Origin: Schistocerca nitens
Taxonomy: Eukaryota > Arthropoda > Insecta > Orthoptera > Acrididae
Assembly (NCBI RefSeq): GCF_023898315.1
Contig: NC_064616.1
Span: 708,999,389-709,063,388, forward strand
Direction: 5' to 3'
DNA length: 64,000 bases
Positions 11,600 through 23,050 of this stretch are shown here, in pieces. The translations under genes and the position numbers were made by a program. The stretch's first letter is position 1. The number at the start of each line of letters is the position of its first letter. A model generated the notes under the pieces. The model did no database searches, was not told the DNA's origin, and saw nothing but the letters and a program-made list of their open reading frames with translations.

Positions 11600-13860
11600 A
11601 CCCTTGTTTATCCACTTCTCCAAACCTGTCTTGGATTGTCAGTTGACTGATAGTGGAGGAGAGAGAGGTGAAGATTAAGAGGGAGAAAGGAAGGGGGCAA
11701 GAGGAGAGACAGAGGTTGAAAAGGGGGTGAGGAGAGGGGGAAGTGAGGGAGGGAAGGAGAGGAAGAATGCCTGCTGGGGAGGGGGGGGGGTAGAGTAGTG
11801 GGAGAAGACAGTGCTGCATGATGTGTATGGAGAAGTAGTGGTATGGACAGGAGAGAGTAGTAAAAATGCAAGGTGATGCAATGGGAACACGTTAGCAGAG
11901 GTTTTTGGGCCAGGGAGATTACTAGAGCGCGGGGTATGTTGGAGAGGCAATTCCCATCTGCATAGTTCAGAGGAACTTGTGCTGGAAAGGAATATCCAAA
12001 TGGCCTGCATAGTCATGCAGCTGTTGTGAAGGCATTAGTTTTGCGAGCTGCATGTTCAGCAACCAAACGGTCGAGTATAGAATGCTGTACAGTAATTGCA
12101 GCACAGTTGAGGCATAACATGGCTGATTTCAGACACAGCCATGCCTTTCTTATTGGGAAGGAAATGCTTGTGACTGGACTGCAGTTGGGAGGAGGTGGTG
12201 GGTAGGTGTATGGGACGGGTCTTGCTTCTGGGCCGACCACGAGGAAATGACCCATAGGGTGCAGGACTGGGAGCAGGATTGGAATAGGGATGTACAAGGA
12301 TATTCTGTATGAGGGGTGGGTGGCGGAATGCTTCTTTTGACCATGTGTGTAAGATTTTGGGTGGTATGTCCCTCATCTCGGGGCATGATGTGAGGTGCTC
12401 GAAGCCTTGGTGTAGGATGAGGTTGAGCTTCTCAAGCTCAGGATGATACTGGGTGATCGGAGGAGTGATAGGCATCGGCTGGTTAACAGGTTTGCTGGTG
12501 TCAGACTAGGAGATGGAATGAGAGACTTGTTTATGGACGAACTATGTATGTTACTGCCTATCAGTGAGGGCTGTACTAAGGTTATCGGAATATTTTGACA
12601 ATTCTGCTTTCCAATGCAGATGCAGCATCCATGGATGGTGAGGCTGTAAGGAAGAGTTTTTTTGACATGGAATGGGTGACAGCTGTCGAAGAGGATGTAC
12701 TGTTTGTGGTTGGTGTGCTTGATATGGACTGATGTATTTGAGGAACCATCAGAGAGCTGGAGATATACATCTAGGAAGGTGGCTCAATGAGCTGAGAAGG
12801 ACGATGTGAAGGGGATTTGGAAATGGGTGTTAAGGTTATGGAAGAAAGAGTGAAAGTTGTCCTTGCTGCGAGTCCAGATCATGAAAATGTCATCAATGAA
12901 TCTGTCATACAAGAGGTTTTAGGGGTTGACTGCATAGGAAGGATTCCTTCAGATGACCAATAAGTAAGTTGACATATGATGGTGCTATGTGAGTACCCAT
13001 GGCAGTACCATGGATTTGTTTGTAGATTTAATGTTCAAAATTGAATAATTGTGGTTTAGGATGTAGTTGGCTAGGAAAATTAGGAAAGAGATGGTGGGCT
13101 TGGTATAAGGATGGCAATGGGAAAGGTAATGTTCCATGGCTGCAAGGCTGGGGTGTGGGGGATATTGGTGTACAACAAGGATTCTGGTGGTAATGGAACA
13201 GGAACTGTGGAGATACAGTGAAGGAAGTGAGCAGTGTCTTGAATGTAGGATGGGATGTTATGGACAATAGTTGAGATGTGTTGGTCAACAAAGGCAGAGG
13301 TTTGTTCTTTGGGAGCATTGTACCCAGCCACGATGAGATGACCAATAGAGAGACCTGTAGGGTTAGGTTTGTGGAGTTACGGGAATAGGTAAAAGGTAGG
13401 AATGCGTGGGGTTGCTGGTGTGAGGAGGGAGATAAATAGGATTCAGGTGTCAGGGTTTTGGATGGACCTAAGGCCTTGAGAAGCTGCTTGAGGTAATGTT
13501 GGACTTCTATGCTGGGGAGACTTGTATGCAGACATGTCGGAGAGTTGGTGGAAACCCTCAGCCACGTAGTCACTGTGATTCATACCGTCTGTGGTATAGT
13601 CTTTGACTGGGGGAAGGGTGATAAGGTGTGGACTGATTTTCAGGTTACGGATGGCAGTGTGTTATATATGAGCGATGTTGGACTCACAGTGGAGGGATTT
13701 AGGAAAGGAAGATCATTGCAGTTGGAGGCAGGCTGGAACTGTTGTAAATAAGATTCTAAATGGGATTTAGGTTGGCTACCGTTGGGGTGGGGCAAAGAAA
13801 TGTTTCCACTGCAAAGAATGAGTAAAGGAAAGAAAGTCCATTACAAGCCCAGCATGGTTG
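11600..13860 (-). mobile_element. Penelope-like retroelement relic
   Basis: The minus strand carries a decayed reverse transcriptase. From about 13330 to 13180 it reads IPSYIQDTAHFLHCIS, then LLYTNIPHTPALQ, the finger/palm block (SYIQDT..F...LYTNVP). Around 12935-12880 it reads YDRFIDDIFMIWT, with the catalytic DD typical of Penelope-like elements (FIDDIFxxW). This is followed by ATFLDVYLQLSDGSS and a FDSCHPFHVKKTLPYS block, the usual continuation. The stretch 11640-11820 is G/A-rich on the + strand and encodes only low-complexity proline/leucine/serine on the minus strand. Multiple frameshifts make it non-functional. I see no GIY-YIG endonuclease. Confidence 0.65.
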
Positions 13861-14485
13861 AAATTAGGTTTGGGTTAAAGATAAGGACTTTAGAAAATAC
13901 TGAGACTCTTACAGGGGTCAGAATTTTTGCAGAAATATTGATGCAGTTTTAAGGGATTTTTTTCTGTGGTGTTACTGTGCTCCATGCATTAGTCTTCTAT
14001 AGGTGAGTGGTTGCCTTTCCCTAATTTTACATATTGCTCCATCCAGGAATTTCCATTATTGTTAATTATTAAAATACTTTCTTCAATAGGCAGTAGTGTC
14101 AAATTTTTCATGAAAATTTCCAAATTTATTGTGTCATTCTGTATAAAACTACAGTTAACCATTAAATTTTCCAGCATTCACAGGCACTTTTTTCGCATGT
14201 ATGTAGAATATACTTTTTTTGTGTATGTGTTTGTGAACTTGTTCATTTTTAATTTATTTTACATCCTTTTTTTCTACATGTTGCATGTACTAGAGCTTAC
14301 AATTATATAACCACAGTATATTAAAATTTTATTTCTTCTGCATAAAATAATGTACGGACAGAAAAATTACTTTAATCTCCTTTCAACATGTTATTTGATC
14401 AGAAGAATTGTAAGAGGATCCGTGAGACAGGATTTTATGAGCGTAATCAGTAGAGGCTTTGAAATTAATGTACTATATCATCTGT

Positions 14486-14486
<1 letters not shown>
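13861..14486. other. Intronic, AT-rich, nothing recognised
   Basis: A hydrophobic open frame at 14011-14310 on the + strand shows no family features and is probably chance. No repeat or exon is supported. Confidence 0.5.

Positions 14487-14530
<44 letters not shown>
14487..14530. repeat. (GAT)n microsatellite
   Basis: About 15 uninterrupted GAT triplets. Confidence 0.95.
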
Positions 14531-14532
<2 letters not shown>

Positions 14533-14615
14533 CCATCTGGCTGCAGTGGTTTCTGGAATTAAAGAAAAGCAGTTAGAAAATTAAAGTTAAAGGTGTTAGT
14601 ATAGGATAATGTCCT

Positions 14616-15377
14616 AAAGGGGGGTATGACGTCAAACGTGATGACTTGGAGGAGGAGAGACACCACAGGAATTTTTAATTTCCACTGTCTATACTTTTAA
14701 AAATAAATTCATAAAACTTTGTCAGAATGACCAGAAAGGATTCAGGATTTACACTTATAGTTTTGGAAGTTCAAAAATATAAGAAAATAATCTATTTTTT
14801 TACATTTGTATTTCACCTTTTGTTCACTTACCAATGGCTGCATTTGTTGCTATTGGTACACTTTTCTTCATATGTAAGGGAGATCTTCGATGAATTTTGC
14901 ACAGCATACAAACCATACTTACAGGTGTATGAAACTCTAGAATTTTCCAAATCTGTTAAAAACTGTGGTAAAAATTGATATAATTAACTATAAAATTTGA
15001 GTTTTTTCTAAACATGAAGTTTAAAATGTAACAGCTCATTCATTTTTTCATAAATTAAATAATTTCTAGAGTTTCATACACCTGTAAGTATGGTTTGTAT
15101 GCTGTGCAAAATTCATCGAATAATCTCTCTTACTTGTGAAGGAACGTGTACCTATAGCAACAAACACAGCCAATAGAAGTGAAAAAATGATGAACTTTCA
15201 CATGTATTTTTTTTTTTTTTTTAAAAAAACTTCCACTGCTATGATTGTGAATCCTGAATCCTTCCTGGTCATGCTGACAAAGTTTTATGAATTTATTCGT
15301 AAAAGTATAGACAGTGGAAATGTCCTGTGGTGTCTCTCCTGCTCCAAGACGGTCCGTTTGACGTCCTACCCCCCTTA
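14616..15377. mobile_element. Foldback (long inverted repeat) element
   Basis: The left arm (aaggggggtatgacgtcaaa, then caggagagacaccacagga-like sequence) and the right arm read on the other strand match over nearly their full length, about 370 bp each. Paired blocks are, for example, taaattcataaaactttgtc at 14704 against its complement at 15277-15296, and catacaaaccatacttacag at 14904 against its complement near 15080. The centre is near 15000 with almost no spacer. This is a foldback or palindromic MITE without coding capacity. RNA from this intron could form a very long hairpin. Confidence 0.85.
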
Positions 15378-15770
15378 AAGAATAGAAAGTAGCTTACAGC
15401 ATACTAATGTAGGTAAATCAGTTGAAATATAGAGTTACACACAGATATAAGTGAATGGTCCATTAAAGATTTGTGTGAATTTAGAATTTTGGCTGGTGGG
15501 GGCTCCTGAAAACTGTACTGGTCATAGAAATAGTGATCGTAAAATGAAAAAAATAGATGATTGAACTACCATTTTAGGAGGCTGATATTATTTGCTAATC
15601 GGAATTTTTTTTTTTTTTTAACTGCCTATGTAATAATTATAAAGCTTAATCCCAGTATCAAAAACTGTTAAAATAGTCATGATTTTTAGTTTATTTTACA
15701 TTATAAATAATTGTGAATATCTAAAATTTTATCTTGTCTGAAAGCAGATTTTTTCTTCTCCTTCCAACAG
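15378..15770 (+). other. WNK intron, 3' end
   Basis: AT-rich intron sequence ending in the strong acceptor ttttttcttctccttccaacag at 15770; the tract is split here only to describe it. No other feature is seen. Confidence 0.7.
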
Positions 15771-18700
15771 GCAAATCAAACCTACATTCCAACTGACACT
15801 TCTGATGAATCATACAGTAGTCAAGGAACAGTTTTCCAGCATGGCTATGGACCTGTCTCTGACCACTCAGCATTGGCCCAACATCCTTTATCATCTGTTC
15901 AGATGCAGATACCTGTTAGTGAGAATCAAGGTGCTCTACATAATGTGCCTGACACACAGCATCCATCTCAAATTGATAATGTTCAGCAAACCAATATTGT
16001 GCCAACTGCTCAGAGTACTGAGATGCAGACTGATATCAGCATCTTTCACATGCAGTCACAACCTCAGTATGCAGTAGAGACATATTTGTCTCAACCAAGT
16101 CAGTCCACTGCTCAGATGCATCAACAGCCATCTTACATTCCCCATGTACCGCTTAGTCAAGAAGAGGAAAATATTGTACATATTGAACGACAGTTGAAAC
16201 TAAAACTCATCCAACAACAGGTTCTGCAGCAAGAGAAATGCCACCAAGATCTTACCAAGTGCCAACAAAGCATTCAACAACTTCAGCAGGCATTGCAGCA
16301 AGCAAAAGAATCTTATCATGGAAACAAAATAGCAGTGGAGTCAATACAGAAACATCAGACTCTCACACAACAACTTTCTCATGAACTAGATGAGATTTCT
16401 AGTGGTAGTTCAAACCAAGTGAATACTCAGCAACAAACTACTACACATGACAGAATGTTCCCTCAAGAAGACTCAGAAGTTCTTGCATACCAGCAAAGAC
16501 AAACATGGCAACATGGTGAGGCTGTTGTCGCAGATCAGCCAATTCAGTCACAGGAAGTAACTGAGAAACATTTTGAATCTAGAAAATATGACACTCCTGG
16601 ATCCGTTTTAGAGCCAGGTTTACCACAGAAATCGATGGAAGACAGAATATGTTACCAGTCAGTTGATAATTCACAAGGTGCTACACCAGAAGACCATAGC
16701 TCTGACACTTGTAAGATTAACAAAGTGATTTCATCTGTAGAAGGATCACAGTACATCCAGGAACAGATAACTCCACAGTCTCCCTCTCCACAGAAATCGT
16801 ATGGAAAAGAAAACATTTCATCAGAAGAAACTGTCATTGAATCACATAATGTAATTCAAAGTGTCAAGGAGGGATGGTTGCCAGAGCAAATGTCTAGTGT
16901 GATTTGTCCTACACCTGAAAATCAATCTGTTGAACTAGAGAGTCACAAAATTCCATGGCAGGATCATGTACCTAGTCAGATTCAGTTACAAGACAATAGC
17001 CAACTAACAATTCAAGAGCAGCCAAGTGGACTGCCATCGACAGGTAACAAGGAAATTTCACCAGCTGATCAACAGTACAGTGCCATTGGCCCAGATAATA
17101 AGTTTATGCCAAATGCACCTGTACAGCAACAATTCTCGATAATGACACAGGCTCAACAAGAAACTCTGAATCAACAGGTTTTAGTTGACCATGAAGGACA
17201 GAAGAATGAACTGACAGGTCATATAATTGAAAAAGTCAAGTTTGAGCAACCAAGCCCCCATGAGTTTGGAGACAGTCAGCAAAAACAGGTTTCAGGGCGT
17301 GAGTCCCAAGAGATGACATCTGAAAACAGAGAGAGATTACCACAGGAAAGTGAGTTTGTTTCTCGTGTGGATGGAAAGTATACCACAGGTGAAATGATAA
17401 CTCAGAGTGATATAAAACTACAACAGATACCTGTGCAACCCGAGAGTATGTTTGTGACTTCTCTAGGAAGAGAAACTCGCCAGGCTGTTCCTACTTTGCC
17501 TCAACAAGAATATAAGGAGCCTGTTGTAATTGCTCAGATGCCATTATTAGAAGAGCAGTTATCAGAGCAACTAAAATTGTGTCAAGATACAGCAATCAAG
17601 TTAGTTGAAAGAGAACATGTGCCTATGCATCAGCCACCTAAGATAGAAGAATATTCTCAGAGTGAGTACAAACCAGGTTTAGAAAGACAAGATGGGGGAG
17701 TGACAGGCAGTCATGATGTGATCCAGGGTGTTGTATATGGATCTGAAGTGAAAGAAAATGTTTTGCACTTTACAGATAACCTTCAGAAGGAAAAGAGTCA
17801 ACAATCACATTTTCTGGAAGAAAAAAACACATTACATGAAAATCAGCCAGCTGTAGTAAAAGTAGAGCCTCTTATTACACAGTACCAGATGCACTGTTTA
17901 GAACAAGTTTCATCAGCACAGCAAGAACTGTTACAAAATCAAATGGTAACTGAACAGAAAGAACTACTTCGCGTTCATGATACATCTGTATCAGAATGGG
18001 CAGAGGAGTCCACCATTACAACAGAGGAGGATATAACTATGAGCCAAGAAAGCAATCAGTACGAAACCTCATCTAGTGAGTTCAATCGGGATGTGCTAAC
18101 TAAACGTAAAGCCAAAGTGGTCCAATATAGGCAACAATCTTCTAAAACCAATACACTTGTGATTACACACCAGCAGCATGTGCAAGGGCAGCTACAACAG
18201 AATTTTGGTGTAAGTCAGGAAGATTCAGCTGTGAAATTTATGAAGGCTACACCCGAAGCAACACTAATGCCAGACAGCACAAATCAACTGCAGACCCCAC
18301 ATATACTCAGTGGAAATTTTTTCCCAGAAGGCATAGTACAAAAGGACAATAAAGATTTGGAAAATATGTCAACAGCAGTTACCTCAGATACTGGATCACA
18401 TGTAGTGGCAACCTGTGAAACTTCATTAAAAGATGTGTATGCATCCCAGAATGTTTTTGAAAGTCAAGAAGAAAGTGTAAGTTCTGAATATCAGAACAAA
18501 ACTTCAAACGAGCTTGGACAGACTCAAATATGTCAAGTAATTCCTGGTGAGACCCAAACACTTTCTCATCAAGAAAATATTGTCCAGCATGAAATGGCAA
18601 TACCACAGCAGCATGTGTTAACACAGTCTGAAGCCCTGTCAAATCAGCTACAACAACTGATTACACAGAAACCTGACCATTGTCAAACTAGCCAAGAGAA

Positions 18701-19208
18701 TGTACTACACCAGCAGGGGACGCCACAAGAACTGTTGCTGAATGTACAAACTCAGCAGAATGTTATCCAGTATTCTGTTGGTGATATGCCTCAACAATTA
18801 AAGGTTGAAAATGCGGCAGTTGGTGGTCCCGGACATTCTCATTTACAGCAAGAGGGATTAGAAAGTCTTCAGAAATCTGGGCACTCAGAAGCTTTGACCT
18901 ATCAACATCCTGCTGAAGCGATGCCACCTCTAACACTTGCAAACACAACTGAATGGAACACTAACTTGGCACAACAGAAAGCCCCTACTCTGCTTTATGT
19001 ACCGAGTCAAAACTTAGAAATAATCTCAGGTGATAAAATGCCACAGGCTGGTATACTGATGACAGCAACTGAAATACCTAGGCAGAACCTTGCTGGCAAT
19101 CAACAAATTATGCAACACGAAACAGGATTTCCTCATATGGATACAGCAGTGAAAGGTCAGGGTTATATGGAGCCTGTATATGTTAACACAGGACACCCAG
19201 TAATGCAG
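15771..19208 (+). CDS. Wnk: WNK kinase giant exon: Q-rich region with coiled coil
   Basis: This single exon has 1,146 codons and is open in phase 0 from acceptor to donor (CAG|gtgaga). The frame runs through the acceptor, so the in-frame ATG at 15873 is not the start. The first residues include TDTSDESYSSQGTVF, matching the short Ser/Asp-Ser-GQGS-VF-like motif that follows the basic tail in animal WNKs. Residues about 122-175 (IERQLKLKLIQQQVLQQEK, then QQSIQQLQQALQQAKE) predict a coiled coil. The rest is rich in Gln, Glu, Ser and His, with no folded domain visible, so it is likely disordered. WNK C-termini are known for such regions and for crowding-driven condensates; that role here is inference. 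I found no RFx[VI] SPAK/OSR1-docking motif in it. No stops or frameshifts occur, so it is under coding constraint. Confidence 0.92.
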
Positions 19209-19562
19209 GTGAGAGATAACAAATAAAATAAAAATGTTCATTGAATATCTGTTTATGTCAAACGGTGCTTCCTCTCTCAAGCAACACTTAGAATTGTATG
19301 TTAATTATGTAGCATGAATGGAAAAAAAAAATCATCATAGAATCTCAATCTCTTTAATTTGTGAATTATTGTACTGGACTGTAATACTTGTTTGGGTAAT
19401 CATTTTATTTTGATGTATCTCTGTGGCATCACAAGTTTTAATTACCTTGTGTACTGTTGCATGATGTTAGAAAATAAGTTTACTTCAGTCTCATACATTG
19501 CTCTCTCTATGACTGTTGCTTAGTGTAGTGATATTAATTCTTGTAAATTTTTCTCCACATAG
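19209..19562 (+). other. WNK intron (354 bp) with early in-frame stop
   Basis: It starts gtgaga and ends ttctccacatag. If retained, translation adds VRDNK and stops at 19224-19226. Confidence 0.8.
19222..19227 (+). promoter_or_regulatory. Possible intronic polyadenylation signal
   Basis: AATAAA overlaps the first in-frame stop of the intron, only 14 nt inside the donor. T/G-rich sequence follows (tgttcattgaatatctgttt). A transcript that ends here would encode WNK without CCT2. The hexamer is common in AT-rich DNA, so the call is tentative. Confidence 0.3.
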
Positions 19563-19621
19563 CCTCCACATCCTCATTTGGATACAACTTCTGATCTTGC
19601 ATCTGGAGGCCCAGCTGACAT
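19563..19621 (+). CDS. Wnk: WNK kinase exon: short linker
   Basis: The 59-nt exon encodes PPHPHLDTTSDLASGGPAD plus two bases (AT). The acceptor is ttctccacatag and the donor is at|gtaagt, which is optimal. The two spare bases are completed by one base (A) of the exon at 29674, giving isoleucine. That phase match across a 10-kb intron supports both exons. The composition is that of a disordered linker in front of CCT2. Confidence 0.8.
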
Positions 19622-20220
19622 GTAAGTTATATGCTGTTTTGTGGTGTTTGAAATTCATTGTATAAATTTCAGTTTCAACCTTTGTGTTAAAAACCTTTCC
19701 CAGAAGAAGATAAAAGTTGAGACATGAATTAAAGTATCTACAACTAATTGGCCAATGTGGAAATAAAATATTTGTATGTGTAGCACAGGTATTTTGGATG
19801 TGTGTGAAAATTAACACACTGTGGGAAGTCTGCACCATTTTGTTAGTGTTTTTGATTTTCCATAAGCATAATATTTGTTATCACTCCCTCACAAAGTGAC
19901 CTCAGATACCAGTTTTCTCCAGAATATATTTGAGCACTTCCTATATTGTTGGTTGAAAATATTACTCAAAAGGTGCCAACTCTGATGTTCTTAACTTTTC
20001 ACTCTGGTATTGCAGCTACTTAACGTAACATCATTGTGTTGATCTGGCCTGAATGATAACTGATAATTTGTGATAGAGTTACCATTTGGACTGATAAATG
20101 CTGTTGCAGTTTTTTTAGACATTGCAAGACATTTGCAAGAATAAATATCAGTGACAGAGACAGCACTTTGAATGTGTCATTTTAAGATAATGTAGTCATA
20201 AGTTTATTCTTGGGTGGGAC
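19622..20220 (+). other. WNK intron, 5' part
   Basis: AT-rich intron sequence with no recognised repeat or coding content. Confidence 0.6.
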
Positions 20221-20700
20221 TTAATGAAGGCATCACAGGCAGTCAGAATGCAGAAGATAAGACTTCGACTGACAAAGCTAGTCCAGCTAGCACATAAAAT
20301 AAACATTGCTCAGGGCAATTTTTTGCCATTGAAGATGTTATCCCATCATCATCAACAAGACAAGGTCAAGTCTTCAGTCAAGATGCAGCTGAGAAACTTT
20401 TGTTGATTTCAAAAAGCTGCAGGCTCGTTTGAGAAATCTACAAATCACCAATGAACCTAATAATTGTAGGTGGTCAAGGAAAGCTTTGGATCACTAATGG
20501 TCATGAACAGCCACAACTCAGCCCTAAAAGTATGTGCATTAGAACAACCGATCCAGCGCTGGATGAAGAGGGCAACACCATTAAATAAGAATTATGCTTT
20601 GCTACCACTATAGACACTGCATTGGAGGGAGATACTATGGAACTGCAAATAGTATCTGGTGTGACCAAGGAATAGTGTCGGTGAGTATTAGCTGTTCTGC
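20221..20700 (+). pseudogene. Protein-like relic of unknown origin
   Basis: Read on the + strand with frame changes, the sequence gives protein-like blocks broken by stops. Examples are FAIEDVIPSSSTRQGQVF followed by SQDAAEKLLLIS, then GGQGKLWITNGHEQPQLSPK, then TTDPALDEEGNTIK and ALEGDTMELQIVSGVTKE. The polar, balanced composition is unlike the AT-rich neighbourhood. It looks like a decayed retrocopy of a cellular gene or of a mobile element's accessory frame. I do not recognise the parent. No poly-A tail or target duplication was found. Confidence 0.3.
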
Positions 20701-21639
20701 ACCAATTTTCAGATGCTTTCAAATCCAGAGGGTAGAATAGACAGACAAAGTGACCCATAGTAAAACACTTATCAACACCGGCAATGATCCACCAACCAGC
20801 CAGTGCTCGCGCGCTTTAGTTAAATTTAAATTTTATTGCTTATAAAGATAAAACTGTAATCCAGTTCTGTTAATGATCATCATGTGGATGTATTTTCACT
20901 GGGAAAATTTTGTAATGTTTGTAAACCTACTGAGATGTTACACGTGATAATGAGTTGTCACTAATATACTAATCACAAAAGTCTTGAAATTTTGAAATAT
21001 GTACTACAGGGTGCATACAACCCGGGACATCCAGGAGATCTGGGAAAAACCCGGGAATTTTTTAGAATTCCGGGAATTTTTCGTTCAGTTTTCAGTTAAA
21101 TTTTTGTAATTTTGACTGGTAAGAATCAATACTCTAACAAAGGATATTACTGTATCCCGCCACTGCAGAATAATACTGCAACAATAAAATGTGAACGAGG
21201 AAAAAAATCGAAAATAAAACATAAATTGCAAAGGAAGTGTGCCATATACAACAACAAAACACAGTGCTCATACAAGCATTTGCCAACAGCAAAATGTGTC
21301 CCAGGCTTTAGGAAGACCATCCAGTGCTACATAACAACAAATTGCCTCCGATGAGCATGACGTCACAACTGTTTACATTAGATTTATTTTAGCAGTTATC
21401 AGCGGTCTCATGCGCATGCGCAGTTATGAGTAGTACCTTCTCCCGTTTCTGGCTACAGAAATGTGGCTGCTCCTGTGTAAGCAGTCACAGCAAGCAATTA
21501 GATGCAACCAGGAAAAATTTTACTGCCGCGCCCAAGATGCCAGATTCACGCATGCGCAGCAGGCCCAGATAGATGAGGGAGGGGGGTGGGCGCATCCCTG
21601 TTGGTTTTTGAACACACTCTGTAAGTTGATTTCTGAATG

Positions 21640-21821
21640 AATCATAAGCCGCGTGGGGTAGCCGTGCGGTCTCAGGCGACTTGTCCACGGTTCACACGAC
21701 TCCCCCTATCGGAGGTTCGAATCCTCCCTCGGGCATGGGTGTATGTGTTGTCCTTAGATTAAGTAGTGTGTAAGCCTAAGGACCAATGACATCAGCAGTT
21801 TGGTCCCATGGAAAAAAAAAA
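21640..21821 (+). mobile_element. tRNA-derived SINE
   Basis: The head (gtggggtagccgtgcggtc) and the B-box-like ggaggttcgaatcctccctc resemble a tRNA gene, with a long insert between the promoter boxes. The body ends in catcagcagtttggtccca and an A-run. The flanks carry a direct repeat (aagttgatttctgaatg at 21623-21639 and aagttgatttttgaatg at 21822-21838), one mismatch in 17. A related copy lies at 46905-47102. Confidence 0.8.
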
Positions 21822-23050
21822 AAGTTGATTTTTGAATGCGTGCATAGTGTACGTGATGTCTGTCGTGGGAATCCACGTCGCATCTAGAAATAAACTTTCC
21901 TGCAGGCAAAAGGGGACCGGGCTATACAAGCTGAGCGGAGTAAAGCCGAATGAGGGAACGCCAATCGTTGTCTGATTATGTGGTTGATTGGGTTTGCAAA
22001 TGATCAGCATTGTTATAATTACTAGGGAAATCCATAGATTCAGACTACCAGAGTGGAAATAAATGACTAGGAGGAATAACAAGTAAGAAAGATTATGTAT
22101 TATCTTCTCGGTGTATCCAGGAAAATGAAATTTTGTCAGAAAATTTTTGGCCATATCGCTACATAAGTAAGTGCCAGTTGTATAGTCCCCGTCTAGCAGC
22201 CGCTTAAGTTGTATTCTGGAAGTAGTGCGGAAAATGGTTTGTAAGAACATAACAACTCCTAACCAGAGAATAATCGTGGATAACTAAACCGGTGATTGTG
22301 GCAGTTTTAGTGAAGTTAACCGGCGAGTAAGTTTTGGCAAAGGCAGGAATAGTTCCAGAATTAGTCATGACAAGATTGTTTGTATGAACGAGAGGAAACA
22401 AGAACATCACACAAATTAGGGAAGTATATGACGATTCGAAATTTATATTAAAATCTCGTACTACTACTTTTCAATCTCATGCACGAGAAACTGGAGCGTA
22501 TGAATGAAATGTGAAACTATTTTCTAACATAAAGCTTGATGGTTGTAGTAGGCCTAATAGGCATTTTATGTTGGTCTTTGTGAATTATATTCTGACGTGA
22601 TAAAAATGACCATTTTTGCCAAAACAATCTCGTTCATTTGGTGTGTGTTACAATTTCTGCAGTGTTAGAGAGGCCTATTTTGTTTTATTTAGCAGTGACA
22701 AAATAGACATAATCAAATCGAGAAACCACACCAGTCTTGGGTACTATTTTTATTAACAGCTTACACTGTATTAGACAACGATATTTCGATTTTTCATGTA
22801 GCAAAAAATTTGACGTACTTTGATGAGGTAATAGATTCTGTCGCAGAAAGGAAAGCACGCTATGTAAAGCAGTATCAAGATTAGAGAGAAAACAATGCTA
22901 ACAGCTAAGGATTGAAGAAAGGTGTAATGTATTGCTTGTCTCTTGTCTTTACTGGTTTTATGTGTTGTTGTTGTTGTTGTTGTTGTGGTCTTCAGTTCTG
23001 AGACTGGTTTGATGCAGCTCTCCATGCTACTCTATCCTGTGCAAGCTTCA

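Noticed and set aside
11550..13573. Long proline/serine-rich minus-strand open frames as a host protein
   Set aside because: They are shadow frames of a G/A-rich tract and of a Penelope-like RT in another frame.
14011..14310. 99-codon hydrophobic open frame
   Set aside because: AT-rich composition gives Phe/Ile/Leu by chance. There is no homology, and it lies in an intron.
15873..19226. Treating the 1,117-codon ATG-to-stop frame as a complete intronless gene
   Set aside because: The frame is open upstream to a strong acceptor at 15770, and a donor (CAG|gtgaga) lies at 19209. The phases match WNK exons on both sides, so it is an internal exon.
21655..21740. tRNA gene
   Set aside because: The A- and B-box-like parts are too far apart, no cloverleaf forms, and the unit has a SINE body and target duplication.
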